The notes: a model not told the origin generated them from the sequence alone. 64,000 bases of DNA from Sorex araneus (GCF_027595985.1 NC_073305.1:107319535-107383534), one strand, 5' to 3'. Shown: positions 44,020-55,292, counted from the first letter of the stretch. Numbers and translations are program-made.

Positions 44020-44201
44020 TTTTTGGGTATAGAGTTATAGTATAGTGGCTAGGACATTTGCCTTGCAAGCAGTTGGCCTGGATTCAACCCCCAGCATCCC
44101 ATATGGTCCCCTGAGTACTGCCAGGAGCAATTCCTGAATGGAGAACCAGGAGTGATCCCTGAGCATTGCCAGGTGTGACCCAAAAAGCCAAAAAACAAAA
44201 T
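44020..44201 (+). mobile_element. SINE-A in LCA5 intron
   Basis: GTATAGAGTTATAGTATAGTGG head, GGATTCAACCCCCAGC, ATCCCATATGGTCCCCTGAG, GGTGTGACCCAAAAAGCC plus A-rich tail. Confidence 0.88.
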
Positions 44202-44368
44202 GCTGTTCTCTATATTTTAATTTTCCAAAAGACAAATCAACATGAACTAGTCTCAATAACAGTGCAAATATAAGAAGAAACACACTTTTCTAACTTGTCT
44301 AGATGGAGTAAAAATTAAAAACTAGAGTACATACAGGAACCGTATCAGTTCATTCATTCTTTCTTACA

Positions 44369-44370
<2 letters not shown>

Positions 44371-44407
<37 letters not shown>
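44371..44407. repeat. (CA)n microsatellite
   Basis: About 18 uninterrupted CA units. Confidence 0.95.
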
Positions 44408-44408
<1 letters not shown>

Positions 44409-45084
44409 CTCAGGATCACTTGGAAACTGAAAAGGCACAAAGATTAACGTTATATATGCTAGATCACTAGAATATTATGTAGGTTATATATTTCTTTTGG
44501 GTTTTTGTTGTTGCTTTTTTTCTTACAGTTTAGATAGTAAATACCAAGGATAAATTACCTTAGTGAAAAAGACCTTCCAGTATTGAATATATGTTTTCTT
44601 AAATACAAATTGATCATAAGGCTCTCAGAATTTCACTGATTTTAATGGTACAAAGTCAGACAGCACTAAAATTACTTTAGTTGGTATTTATTTAGTTGAT
44701 GAAAAAATTCTTCTATAGTTCAGATTTAAAAGTTAAATATAGTTCAATTGTAACCAATTTTAAGCTATTTTCATTTGTGAGTAAACATAAAAAATGAGGA
44801 ATTTCAGAAACTACCTAGACACATAAAAAGATAACAGGATGAATTTTTTCTTCTCGTCTACCGCCTATTTATAAATACAGTTAGTCTTTCTGAAGCATCC
44901 GAAATATGAAATATGAACTTAGTAAATCCACAAATGTTATCCCTTTCTTTTAAAAATGCTAGTTCTTCCTTAGACAAGCTGGAGTACTAATTCCATAGCT
45001 GAACTTTTAAATTGTTTGATACCATGTTTTTAGAATAACTTTAAACCAAGTCTTATACCCAATCAATCATATTGCTAAACTCAC

Positions 45085-45227
45085 CCATTTAAGATGCTCA
45101 GGATCTTGTGATCTATGTTCATTATATGTAACTGTCTGTGGTAGTACAAAAGCTTCTTCCATTTTGAAGTCTTCAATGGTTTGTACTCCTTTTGTACATT
45201 CGGTCATAAAATCAACCTGGCATGCAG
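45085..45227 (-). CDS. LCA5: LCA5 coding exon 5
   Basis: 143 nt encoding residues 319-366: AACQVDFMTECTKGVQTIED, FKMEEAFVLPQTVTYNEHRS, QDPEHLKW. The CTKGVQT-EDFK motif is the recognisable lebercilin signature. Acceptor TTTTATGGTAG at 45228 and donor TGG|GTGAGT after 45085. The exon ends in phase 0. Confidence 0.95.
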
Positions 45228-45436
45228 CTACCATAAAAATTATAAAAGAATGTTTCTAATCATATTGAACAGTACCTAATATATTTGGAATAAACTGATA
45301 ATAAATTCACCATCTAAATGAGATGATACAAGTTTTGCTCATCTCCATAATTTCTCACTACTTCTAGTTCTGGCCTAGATTTAACAGTAAATAATATACC
45401 TTGAAGACAATATTGATAGGTAAATCTTCTTAGCTT

Positions 45437-45594
45437 TATTGGGGGTTGGGTTTGCCATACCTGGCGTACTTCTGGTTCTGCAGTTAGGGATCACTACTGG
45501 TGGGCTCAAGTGACTAATAAGGTGCCAGGGATCAAATCTGGGTCAGCCTCATATAGGGGAAGCACCCTCCCTGCTATATTTTTCTCTCTGACCC
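45437..45594 (-). mobile_element. SINE-A, old
   Basis: The plus strand has TTTGCCATACCTGGCG, AGGGATCACTACTGG, AGGGATCAAATCTGGGTCAG, AAGCACCCTCCCTGC. Confidence 0.7.
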
Positions 45595-45856
45595 ATATCT
45601 TCTTAAAACATTTAAAATGCTTGCAATTAAACTATTATAAAAATTACACGATGAAAATTATAATTTTTAAATTAAGACTCATAACAATAATAAAATATTT
45701 TAGAGTGAACATCTTGGGGTTTGCTAATGAAATACTTTGGGAAAAAATGAGATAAAATTAGATAAAATGTATAATTTTTAAGAGTAGGTGACACATATCC
45801 TCTCTTGTTTAGGGTATGTTTATGTATTTTCATAAAAGTTTTAAAAATTAGATTAA

Positions 45857-47600
45857 GGAGGGTATATCCAAGATGGATGTGCAGGAACAGTTCTGTAAGA
45901 ACTCCTGTGGCCTCAACACAAAGAAAAAATAAAAGTGAACAGAACACAACTCCATGTGAGGGCTCTCACTGAGGAAATTCAATAAAGAGCCAGCATCTGA
46001 GGAAAACTCAATTCCACAGAAGGCAGAGTCACAGGTAAGTCCAGACCAAAGGGGCACAGCCCTTGTGTCAGGGGAGGGGACAAGCAGAGACTGAAAGAAA
46101 AGGGACCAATAAGTCTCACAAGCCAGTACAAGACAGAAAATGCCAGCCTGGGAGGTGAGGAAGCCAACTACAAAGGGCTCACAGAACACCAGGTTTCTTT
46201 TGGTTTTGTTTTTTGGGGTTTTTTGTTTTTTTTTTTTGCTTTTTGGGTCACATCTGGCGATGCTCAGGGGTTAGTTACTCCTGGCTCTGCACTCATGAAT
46301 TACTCCTGGTGGTGCTTAGGGGACCTTATGGGATGCTGGGGATTGAACCTGGGTCGGCCGCTTACAAGGCAAACACCCTACCCACTGTACTAGCACTCTG
46401 GCCCAGAACACCAGTTTTATACTAGCACTCACTAGGTTGAAAAGAGACCAGGGTCCTGGCAAGCATACCACAGTGGGCGGCCACTCCTGACATGGCCAGG
46501 AGAACCAACCCAGGGGGAGACACAGTTATAGAGCTGAGTTTGTAGGCATTTCCCAGAATTCAGTTTATAGTCACCGTGTCTCAGAACTTACTAAACTCAA
46601 CAAAGGGGGGTTGGGGTGGGGGGGAAGTGTGTGACTACATCTGGCTGAGACTGGGGCAGCCATTCTGGAGGTTAGGACATCCCAGCTGGGTCCCAGCCAA
46701 TTGCTCTCTAACAGGCTCACAGTCTCGCATTACCCAGACAGGCCCTAGCCTTAGGATTTACATATTTCACAGTCTAGCAGCCTTATAGTTGCAGTGAACT
46801 CAGAAATAAAGGAAGTACTCTGGAAATGAGTGCATTAGACAATCTCCAACCTAAAGTGAAGGACACCAAGCATAAAAAGTCTAAAAAAGTTCAGTTTTGT
46901 GCCTATGCCCACCGTGGCAGAAAGAGTGAAAACCGGCAATACACAGGCAGGGTGCACTGTTCCCAGGCTACAGCTGGGAGCAGGCGTTCCTGACAAAGCA
47001 ACTGGGGGCTGCCATACCAGAAGCTGCAATAGGGAGCAGACACCCCAGGGGTGAAGGGTTGCCCCTTTAAACCATTATTTAGAGGATCCATCCCCAAATG
47101 GGTGCTGGCAAATGCAAAACTCCCCGAGGAGCTGCAAAGGTCAGCTTGTTGAGTAGCATATAACGGATACACATGATCACAATCTCCAGTCAAAGACCAA
47201 GTCAGTTGCCAGACACTGGCAACGGTGAACACTGGGCTACTGCCCAGGCCAGCTAGACCTTGGTGCTATACCAGCTACAGGGCACTGGTGACCACGAATC
47301 CCACTACCATCAAGGCACACATGTCTGAGCATTAGTTACAAGATGGATCTTGCAAGCATTTATTAAATTCTCACAGGCATCTGTGGCTGCCAAAAATCAG
47401 TCGAGTCATAAGCACTAGTCTGATACTGTCTGTGAATGGGAACACAGGATCACTGCTTGGGTCTGTTCTGGCACCACAGTTCTGTGAACTGTTGGGCATG
47501 ACCCTGGAGGCCCCCAGCACCAGCAGGGTGGCTGAGTATCAGTTAGTGCCTTTGCACTAACTGGCAATAATTGCAGATGGGAGTCACCCAAAATAAATTA
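45857..47600 (+). mobile_element. L1 5' leader region
   Basis: It starts GGAGGGTATATCCAAGATGG. The CCAAGATGG at 45868-45876 fits the YY1-type site at the start of mammalian L1s. A long non-coding, moderately GC-rich leader with L1-like wording follows. No ORF1 or ORF2 is seen, so the copy is 3'-truncated or deleted. The right limit is approximate. It is antisense to LCA5. Confidence 0.55.
46193..46404 (-). mobile_element. SINE-A nested in L1 leader, 10-bp TSD
   Basis: Long T/G-rich tail, then CTTTTTGGGTCACATCTGGCG, TTACTCCTGGCTCTGC, GGACCTTATGGGATGCTGGGG, AAGGCAAACACCCTACCC. The direct repeat agaacaccag is at 46183-46192 and 46405-46414. Confidence 0.92.
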
Positions 47601-47730
47601 GTAATAAATACATAAATTACAAAAGAAAGGTTTTTATTTAATCATCTAAAATACCAGTTTAAAGACCAGTTAAAAAATACAAAAGGATCTGAAAATTACC
47701 TATAAGGAAATTAATGCTCATTTTTATAAT

Positions 47731-47850
47731 ATTTTTTTCTTTTTTTATTTGATACACTATGATTTACAATACTGCTAATGGTCAAGTTTCATGTATGCAA
47801 CACTCCAGCAGCACACACCTCCACCAGTGTTCAAGAACATTTATATTTTA
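47731..47850 (-). mobile_element. Old L1 3' tail beside LCA5 exon 4
   Basis: On the minus strand: GAACACTGGTGGAGG, then ATGCAACATGAAAC-like and TTGTAAATCATAGTGTATC, AAATAAAAAAAGAAAAAAAT. It is diverged. It ends about 100 bp from the exon. Confidence 0.6.
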
Positions 47851-47949
47851 AAAGTTATTTACCCCTGGAGTTTCTCCTAATTCACATTAATTTTATTAGT
47901 AATTAGTAATAACAAATTATTAATTTTTCAACAATAATAGTTATTATAC

Positions 47950-48046
47950 CATTTTTTCTTGATATAATTTCTTTTTCTTTCTTCGGAGAGGACTTTGGTA
48001 GACGATTAGAATAGATGTTTTTTATATCCAGTTCTCTCTCCTTTTC
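47950..48046 (-). CDS. LCA5: LCA5 coding exon 4
   Basis: 97 nt encoding residues 287-318 plus one base: [32 protein letters not shown]. Acceptor TTGTTTTCAG and donor AATG|GTATAA. This continues the coiled-coil region into the linker and is strongly conserved against remembered human sequence. Confidence 0.96.
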
Positions 48047-48629
48047 CTGAAAACAAATGCAATATGATTAATAATGTTTAAAACAAACAAAACCTTTCAC
48101 CTTGGTGCATGGAATTTTCCTTATCATACTGAAATAGACCTGGACCTGGATATCAGCTTTTCTTTGTAAATGCTACGTAAATACAGAAATGTTGTCTTTA
48201 GGATACTTAAGTTAGGCTAAAACAATTAGTCTTTAATTAAAAGTTCAATATGTGCTGACAATCAAGAAAAAGCAAGAGTAAATAATTGTAAAATTCATTT
48301 TCTACCAAATACTACAATAGAGCTAACACTGAGTTCAAGGGTCTTTCAGGTTAGTCAGAGAAAAGGAATTTAGCTAATTAACTCTCAAGTATAGGTTCTG
48401 AATTGTCAACTGAATTGTCAATTTTTAAATCAAATGATTTAAAAATTAAATCATTCTTTTAAATACAACTTTTCTTGACCATTTTAAAGAGCTTAAGCTT
48501 TCTTGGAGAACCTAAATAACAAAATAAAAATTCTTTGTAAGATAATGTTCAAATACTCAATTCTGCACAAAATTTCAACCTATTAGGGACCTCTGAATAG
48601 AGTTATGATTCACTGGTTTGGGATATATA

Positions 48630-48790
48630 TTGATGAACTGGAGCACCTGATTTGCATGCAGGAGGAGGGCCATATTCAGTCCCCCCCATTACCTGGTCAC
48701 TTGAACACTGCTGGAAGAAACCCCTGCGTACTGACCACGGAGTAGCCCCTGAGCACCAGCAGGTATGGCCCCAAAACAGAAAACAAAGAA
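48630..48790 (+). mobile_element. SINE-A-like, old
   Basis: AACTGGAGCACCTGATTTGCATGC, ACTGCTGGAAGAAACCCCTG, GAGTAGCCCCTGAGC, GGTATGGCCCCAAAAC. Confidence 0.55.
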
Positions 48791-49087
48791 AAATATACCT
48801 ACTTTAACAAAATCACATAACTTTGAATGCTTCCTCTCTACAGTAAAAATGAAAAGAATTGAAACAATCTCAAAACTGAGTCTAGGGAGAAACTGGTGAG
48901 ATCGATCAAAATATTGAGTGCCTGCTCTGCATGGAGAAGGACCAGAGATCTCAAGGTGCTCCAGCACTGCCAGATCAACCACAAGCACCAAGCCCGAGCA
49001 CTGCAGCTGGGAAGTTCTCAACAATGCAGCACTAAAAAGCAATATGTCCCATACTTTTCACTCAGAATTTTATAGGTTATTGTAGTT

Positions 49088-49332
49088 ATCTCAGTAGCAC
49101 AGCGGGTAGGGTGTTTGCCTTGCACACAGCTTACCCGGGTTCAATTCCTCCATCCCTCTTGGAGAGCCTGGCAAGCTACTGAGAGTATCCCGCCCACATG
49201 GCAGAGCCTGGCAAGCTACCCGTGGCATATTCAACATGCCAAAAACAGTAACAAGTCTCACAATGGAGACGTTACTGGTGCCCGCTCAAGCAAATCGATG
49301 AACAACAGGAGGACAGTGCTACACTGCTATTA
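49088..49332 (+). mobile_element. SINE-B, about 210 bp from LCA5 exon 3
   Basis: TAGCACAGCGGGTAGGG A box (perfect), GGGTTCAATTCC B box, TGGAGAGCCTGGCAAGC, GCCTGGCAAGCTACCCGTGG, CATGCCAAAAACAGTAACAA, GTCTCACAATGGAGACGTTACTGGTGCCCGC, then an altered tail ending CTATTACTATTAT. Confidence 0.9.
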
Positions 49333-49540
49333 CTATTATACCATTACTATCATTATTTTCAGCATTTCTTTTTGATACATTTTATAGTGATTATATTGTC
49401 TTTTTGAAATATTATAAATAATATTAGAATTTCATAAATTATACTATACTAACATACAAATAGAAATAGTAACTTTTAAATTAGATTTTTATTTAATACA
49501 CAGAGGCAAAAGCAATGCAATTTACACTAAAAGTGCATAC

Positions 49541-49678
49541 CTTTAATTTGGTATGTAACTGTTGCAACTCCCTTTGAAGGATTTTATTTTCATCATGAAC
49601 TTCATATGCCTTTTTCCTTTCAGCAAGCAATTGTCGTTGGAAACTATTATTACTTAACTCAAGATTTTTTGTCAGTTC
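49541..49678 (-). CDS. LCA5: LCA5 coding exon 3
   Basis: 138 nt, phase 0 at both ends, residues 241-286: [46 protein letters not shown]. Acceptor ATATTGTAG and donor AAG|GTATGC. This is part of the lebercilin coiled coil, with heptad-like spacing of Leu and Ile. Confidence 0.97.
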
Positions 49679-50152
49679 CTACAATATGTACAAAACACAT
49701 ATAGAATTTAAAAAATTATTCAGTAAAACATTGCATTTGGCATCAAAACAATGTATTGGTACTGTACAGGATATCCAAGTCAGACTAGGCTTAGTGTCTG
49801 GAATATAAACTGGGAAACAGTTTTGCCAACAACTTACTAAGGAAACAAGCATATTATTTATCTCCCTTTTACATAATAATTCATAAATAAGATTGAACAT
49901 TTTTCTGAAGCATACATGGACAATGAATTTGGAAGCAAAGTCATCGAAAGACATTATGAGGAATGCTGGATTTTGGTTATCACTGATTAGGCAAATTGAT
50001 ATTAAGATGACCAAAATTACACAGCACTTATTATTTACATAGCACTTACAACAGATTGTTTAATTTCTAAATAAAAATAGTCATTTTTCATAGACTTCAA
50101 ACATGTAATTTATAAATTTGAGTTAAAAACATTTTCTTTAAAATAATTGTCA

Positions 50153-50330
50153 GGGCTGGTGCAACAGTACAGGAGTTAGGGTGTTTGCCTTGCATGCAGC
50201 TGACCTGGGTTTGATCCCTAGCACCCCAGATGGTCCCCTGAGCCCACCAGGAGTGATCCCTAAGCTCAGAGCTAGTAGTAAGCTTGAGCCCTACCAGGTA
50301 TGGCGCCAAACCCAAATAAGATAAAATAAA
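50153..50330 (+). mobile_element. SINE-A
   Basis: CAGGGCTGGTGCAACAGTACAGG, GGGTTTGATCCCTAGC, CAGATGGTCCCCTGAGC, GGTATGGCGCCAAACCC and an AATAAGATAAAATAAAT tail. Confidence 0.82.
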
Positions 50331-51400
50331 TATAACTGCTTGCTGTCAAGTTTCCTCATAACTTCTGTATGATATAAAAACTCTTTTATATATTAAATAT
50401 ATTTTAAGTAATGTTAAACATAAACTGACAAAGAATAAAAACAAAAAAGGTTTACGTCTGTCATTATAGAGAGGCAGTTCGGGAAAACACTGAAGAAGAG
50501 TGGTAAGGTTGGGGGATGATTCTGTCTCGTGTGTAAAGAACAACAAATAAGCCTTGAGAGTCCAATTCAGACAGCCTTGTGGTTACAAACTTCCTGACAA
50601 AGAGAATTTAGAAAACCAGTTCGAGCTAGCTACTGGGACATGCTTGGTAGATAGAATCCTTACCCTGTTTTATTTTCCTCCTCATTAAGCATAAAACACG
50701 CATTAACTTACATGCCCCGAGCTGCATAATTAAGTGCTAGTATTACATTCCATGAATGAGCAAACATTTGGTCCTTAGATGCATAATTTTAACACCACCC
50801 CAATCAGGGGATTCATGCTCAACCTCCTACTAACTCACTCTTGAAAAACCCATGCCTCAAGGCCCAGTGTGTGATCTTCTTTGACAGTGCCCACATCCAA
50901 TCTAAGCTATGTATTATTTCTTTAATAAGTATCCCTACTTTTATCCACACTGATTTGTCCTTGATTTCTTTCTCTGACAAAGAAATCGATCCTTCAGGTG
51001 AGAACACTTTCACTTTTCTCTGAACCACAAAGAACAAAGCCTAAATTCCACAAATCTGCCAAAGGCAGGGAGAACAGTGTTAATTTCCAGGATGAGCAGA
51101 TCAAGAGGACTTAGAAGGAACCTCAGGGACATCTTTCGGGACTGGGGGTGGAGCAGGAAGTCACCACGTTGCTTTCCCTGAGGGTCAGGAATGAGCAGAA
51201 ACTCACACAGAAGCTCCCTTACCCCTGTGGCCTCCACAGATGTATTCTCTACTAGCACTTTCACCATGTGACAATCACTACCAATAATTTGAAATGTTCA
51301 TATATCTTTCTCACTAATATAAAAAATGTCCTTATGTGTCATATATAATACAATGTTTAACATAATAGTATTATTTGCTAGATTATCATTATTTTTGAGT

Positions 51401-51500
51401 ATTTTAAACAGCATTCTACTCTACTGGCTTCTAGTTTCTGATGAGTCTGCTGATGACCTGATGAGAGTACTTTTATTAGTCACCTGGTCTTTGGGGCAAG
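51401..51500 (-). repeat. Inverted partner of 52297-52394 (L1 ORF1-region piece)
   Basis: The reverse complement of 52297-52394 (TCTACTCTACTGG, TCTGCTGATGACCTGATG, TACTTTTATTAGTCACCTGGTCTTTGG) with about 85-90 percent identity over about 95 bp by eye. The copies are about 800 bp apart. Confidence 0.75.
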
Positions 51501-51670
51501 CTCCACCAAAAAAATTAAGTGTTTTTATAAACTACCATTATTAGAATTCCAAAGCATGCTTGTAAGGCTGAACCACTGAATACACATAAAAAAAAAATCA
51601 CAAAATACATTAAAAGGGATAACAACAATCTTAATTGGTGTGCCATTGGTGGAAAAATGCAGTTTCATAT

Positions 51671-51918
51671 CACGATATCACTGTCATCCCACTGCTCATC
51701 GATTTGCTCGAGTGGGCACCAGTAACATCTCCATTATGAGACTTGTTGTTACTGTTTTTGGCATATCGAATATGCCACGGGTAGCTTGCCAGGCTCTGCT
51801 GTGTGGGCGAGATACTCTCGGTAGCTTGCCAGGTTCTCTGAGAGGGGCAGAGGAATTGAACCAAGTTGGCCACGTGCAAGGCAAATCCCCTACCCGCTGG
51901 GCTATCGCTCCAGCCCAG
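51671..51918 (-). mobile_element. SINE-B, near consensus, 10-bp TSD
   Basis: GGGCTGGAGCGATAGCCCAGCGGG head, GGTTCAATTCC B box, TCTCAGAGAACCTGGCAAGC, GCCTGGCAAGCTACCCGTGG, ATTCGATATGCCAAAAACAG, AGTCTCATAATGGAGATG, GTGCCCACTCGAGCAAATCG, GATGACAGTGATATCGTG. The direct repeat agtttcatat is at 51661-51670 and 51919-51928. Confidence 0.93.
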
Positions 51919-52049
51919 AGTTTCATATACAAGTCTATAAAGCTAATAGAACACTTGATTATCTAAATGTAAAGACACCTATACTAAGACACAGTGGTGA
52001 AACTATTAATAGTTTAAGATACTAAAAAAAAAAAAGGCATAGGGAGCAG

Positions 52050-52262
52050 AAGGACAGTAATAAAGGGATTTATGCCCTGCATGTGTCCTACCTCACTTCT
52101 ATCCCTAGCAATCCCTAGCATTCCATGGTCCCAGAGGACCACTTAGGTAGCCTGGTCATCACCTGCACCTCAAGGCCCAAGCAGCAATACATCCTTAGAC
52201 CCTGCATAGAACCACCTGGCTCAGTTGACAGAGAATCATCAAGAGTGGAGACCCCAAAAGCA
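52050..52262 (+). mobile_element. SINE-like, old
   Basis: Faint SINE-A order: ATTCCATGGTCCCAGAGG, then CCTGCACCTCAAGG and a final GACCCCAAAAGCAATG. Confidence 0.4.
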
Positions 52263-52289
52263 ATGTTTATAAGGCTCCCTCTCACCCAT

Positions 52290-52636
52290 CCCCCCTACCA
52301 AAGACCAGGTGACTAATAAAAGTACTACCATCAGGTCATCAGCAGATTCAACAGAAACGGTAGAAACCAGTAGAGTAGAATGTTGTTTAAAATAAAAAAT
52401 GGCAGCCAAGAATATTCTATCTTGCAAAACTCTGAAGTATGAGACAGAAATACTTTCACAGACAAAGTATCAGGCAAAGGTTCGTTTCTTTTACAAGAAT
52501 ATTAAAAGTAAATCTTATTTAAACAAAACAAGTCAATAAACATAACCAGGAAATTACAAGAAACTAATGATAAATGTTTAAAGCAACTCAAACAAAAACA
52601 GCACTCTCTCCTCTCTCTCTTTCCTCTCTCTCTCTC

Positions 52637-52677
<41 letters not shown>

Positions 52678-53540
52678 CTCTCTCTCTCTCTCTCTGCAAT
52701 AAACAGAACCAGGGAACTGATCACAAATGGCTGTAGCAAGTCAGGTTGTAAATATAAATGTAAATGTAAACAAATTTAACTCACTAACCAAAAGGCTGTA
52801 GTGCTGGAATGAATTAAAAAACAAAACCAACCATTTACTTCTTGCAAAGAGACTCAGTTATAATAGCTAGACTAGGCTTAAAATGAGAGGAAAAAATCCA
52901 ATACTCTTCAAACCAGTGAAAAATTTTGAAAGGCAGGAAGAGCTCTGCTTCTCATATAAAATAGATTTAGCCAGAAAAGACAGAAGAGACAAAAAGAGCT
53001 TTACATAGTGGAAAACACAACAATTAGCAGTATGTATGCACCCAACATAAACAGAACAGAATTATACATTAACAGACTCAAAGGAAGACAATGACAGTAC
53101 CACAGCAACAGCAGAGACTTCAACACCCCAGCAACAGCAATGGACATGGACATACAGTTGTTCCAGACAAAAAATAAACAAGAAAACAAAGTTTTATCTA
53201 AAATGTCTTATCTAAAAATCTTAATTTTTTTCTTATCGAAAATGGCAATTTAGATAAGAACTTAATACACACTTAGAGAGCACTCAACTCATAATATTCC
53301 CCCCAAATATCATCTAAATAAATTGAATTTAAAAAATCAAACTGAATGGGAGAAAATATTTACATACTGTACATCAGACAAAAGATAAATATCCAATATA
53401 TATAAAGCACTCATAAAGCTTAACAATAGCAACAAAAATGATCCCATCCCAAAATGGAGAGAATATGAACAGACACTTTCCTGAAGAAGACATATAGTCA
53501 GTAGGAGCATATGAAATTATTAATCCCTGAGCATGGAGTC
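52290..53540 (+). pseudogene. Decayed L1: ORF1 end, endonuclease part and ORF2 C-terminal part
   Basis: Near 52400 the translation gives QPRIFYLAKL, the ORF1 C-terminal motif. At 52740-53170 there is endonuclease-region wording (GTATGTATGCACCCAACAT, equivalent to the IYAPN motif). At 53345-53480 it gives WEKIFTYCTSDKR and then NPIPKW-like text of the ORF2 C-terminus. The reverse transcriptase between them is deleted. Confidence 0.7.
52597..52697. repeat. (CT)n simple repeat
   Basis: About 100 bp of CT with a few TCC interruptions and one GATC. Confidence 0.95.
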
Positions 53541-53650
53541 AAGAGTAAGCCCTGAGCAATGCCCAGTGTGACCCAATTCAGGTTCACCCACCCCTCGCCC
53601 TGTCAACCTCTCTAGCACTGCCAGGGGTGGCTCTGCAGGTCCCCCCAAGC
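53541..53650 (+). mobile_element. SINE-like, old
   Basis: CCCTGAGCATGGAGTCAAGAGTAAGCCCTGAGC, then CAGTGTGACCCAATTC. Confidence 0.45.
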
Positions 53651-54295
53651 ACTGATAGAGTGACGCTAGCAATGAACCAACATCAGATTAGCTAAATATC
53701 ATCAGGGACCCTTTGAACTTCATTAAAAAACATCTAATCAATATAGTACAGAAAGCTTATTTATAGTGCTAAATTATCCTTGAGAGAGACCTTTCTCAGT
53801 GGACATTATGTCTGTACCTTTCCCCCATATTTGCTTTCCAAACAACCTGTCAGATAAAAAAAAAAACCCTTAAGTTCTTACTCAGATTCTATTTGACTAT
53901 CATACTATATTGCACCTTGTGTAATTATAGGTGAAATTATGTTGTACCTGTCATAAAGTATTACTCTTCCTCTCTCATTTAAAAAAATGTTTTTAATATC
54001 TGTTGTACTTTCAGATTAGTATTTTCAGCATTCTTCTACCTATCTCATATTAGATTTTATTTTGGGGAGAAGGGTTGCACCCTGTCCTTAAAGATACCTT
54101 TCACAAAGTGCAAAGAAATAAGGAAATATTGCTCACATGGCATTTCTTACATAATGGCTAAGTGTCAGTTTTGTAAATAATACAGTAACATTTTCAACAT
54201 TAGAAATCAAATCCAATAATAAATTTCTGCAAAATGACTAGGATCCATGGAATTAAACATGCATATTAATATGTGGATTTTTCAGGTATGTAGTC

Positions 54296-54989
54296 TGTAG
54301 AATGACATTGCTTTGTCCTTTCTCCCTTGCCACAAGGAGCTTAGGTTTATCGGGTTACACAGTGCTCCCGAGTCACTCCCATTCCTTTGTTTATCTGTAT
54401 TCACTTCTCTGTGCTCTCTTCCCCAACCAGTTAATCAGCTTTTTCCCCTAATCAGACTCTTAGTTTGTAAGGTCAGATTCTTCTAGGACACCAAACTTGT
54501 ATTGTAAGTTAATTTTGCCTTTCTCTTCTCCTTATGTCTTTTGAATAGTTTAGTTTAAAGCAATGTCCTTTTTGTATGGACAAAGGAAGACAGTTACTAT
54601 TATACTTTTGTAACTTGGGACTTAATTGGCTTCAAATATTAGTCCGTCCTGAGCATCTGCTTTCTCGATTTAAGCCTCAGTTGCCCTTAGTTCCTAGCAC
54701 CCCAAAAGCAGGGTCCCAATGAAGGACTGAAGGGACCCAGGGCAAGCTGTGAGCTACTCTGGCATCGAAATGGGCCAGGCCAAAGTGCCAAAATTCTTAA
54801 CTAGAAGTTAAGAGCGTGATCATGGACAAATGCAAACTGCAACTGAGAACAACCAGCCTGGCTCTCCTTCCTTCCTTCACCTGCCCGTTGCCATCAACCT
54901 CCCCGGGGTGGGGGAAGCGGCGTGAAACTACCGAACATGGGCGGCAGGAGAGATAAAGTGCTGCTCACTGCCCTTTTTGTGTTTACACA
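54296..54989 (+). mobile_element. Solo LTR (ERV-like), 6-bp TSD
   Basis: 694 bp beginning TGTAGAATGACATTGC and ending GTTTACACA. The direct repeat gtagtc is at 54290-54295 and 54990-54995. TG...CA ends with a 6-bp duplication are the hallmark of retroviral integration, and 6 bp is usual for ERV class II. It shares the blocks AAAGCAATGTCCTTT, CAAAGGAAGACAGTTA, CCCAGGGCAAGCTGTGAGC and CATCGAAATGGGCC with the minus-strand copies. Internal genes are absent. Confidence 0.85.
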
Positions 54990-55076
54990 GTAGTCTTTTA
55001 TCATTTTACTCATTAAATTTTTCCTAATCTCTTACTCATAAAATTACATTCAAAAATTCATTTCCAAGTAAATACG

Positions 55077-55214
55077 AGTTCATTTGTACGAGATACTTAG
55101 GATCATTATTTGAAATTTAGAAATATATATTTTTCCCAAAACTAACTACAACTCTATTTGAAGAAACAGGATGACAACATATTATACAATGATAAATCTG
55201 GATCGAGGTTTCAA
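55077..55214. repeat. Direct repeat, left copy, flanking LCA5 exon 2
   Basis: 138 bp identical to 56589-56726 at about 135 positions. The repeat is neither SINE, L1 nor LTR by eye. It lies 79 bp from the exon 2 donor. Confidence 0.95.
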
Positions 55215-55292
55215 TAATCAGTCTCAACAGCATATTAGATACCAATTAAAAATGATAAAAAAATGCAAAATCAAAAGTTAAAGAAATTTTAC

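Larger units (their letters stand above)
42304..45084 (-). other. LCA5: LCA5 intron between coding exons 5 and 6
   Basis: 2,781 bp. It contains a truncated L1 tail, a chimeric RTE-derived unit, one SINE-A and a (CA)n. A SINE-free stretch with an unexplained GC-richer patch is at 42960-43330, where a 120-codon plus-strand frame has no recognisable family. Confidence 0.85.
45228..47949 (-). other. LCA5: LCA5 intron between coding exons 4 and 5
   Basis: 2,722 bp. It is largely occupied by an L1 5' region (45857-47600) with a nested SINE-A, plus an older SINE-A and an old L1 tail near the exon 4 donor. Confidence 0.85.
48047..49540 (-). other. LCA5: LCA5 intron between coding exons 3 and 4
   Basis: 1,494 bp with one SINE-B and one or two old SINE-like patches (48630-48790, perhaps 48880-49045). 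The rest is unique. Confidence 0.85.
49679..55292 (-). other. LCA5: LCA5 intron between coding exons 2 and 3
   Basis: 5,614 bp. It contains SINE-A and SINE-B copies, a decayed L1 (52.3-53.5 kb) with an inverted piece at 51.4 kb, a CT repeat, a solo LTR, and the first copy of the 138-bp duplicated segment. 50331-51400 is unique DNA with no gene seen. Confidence 0.85.
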
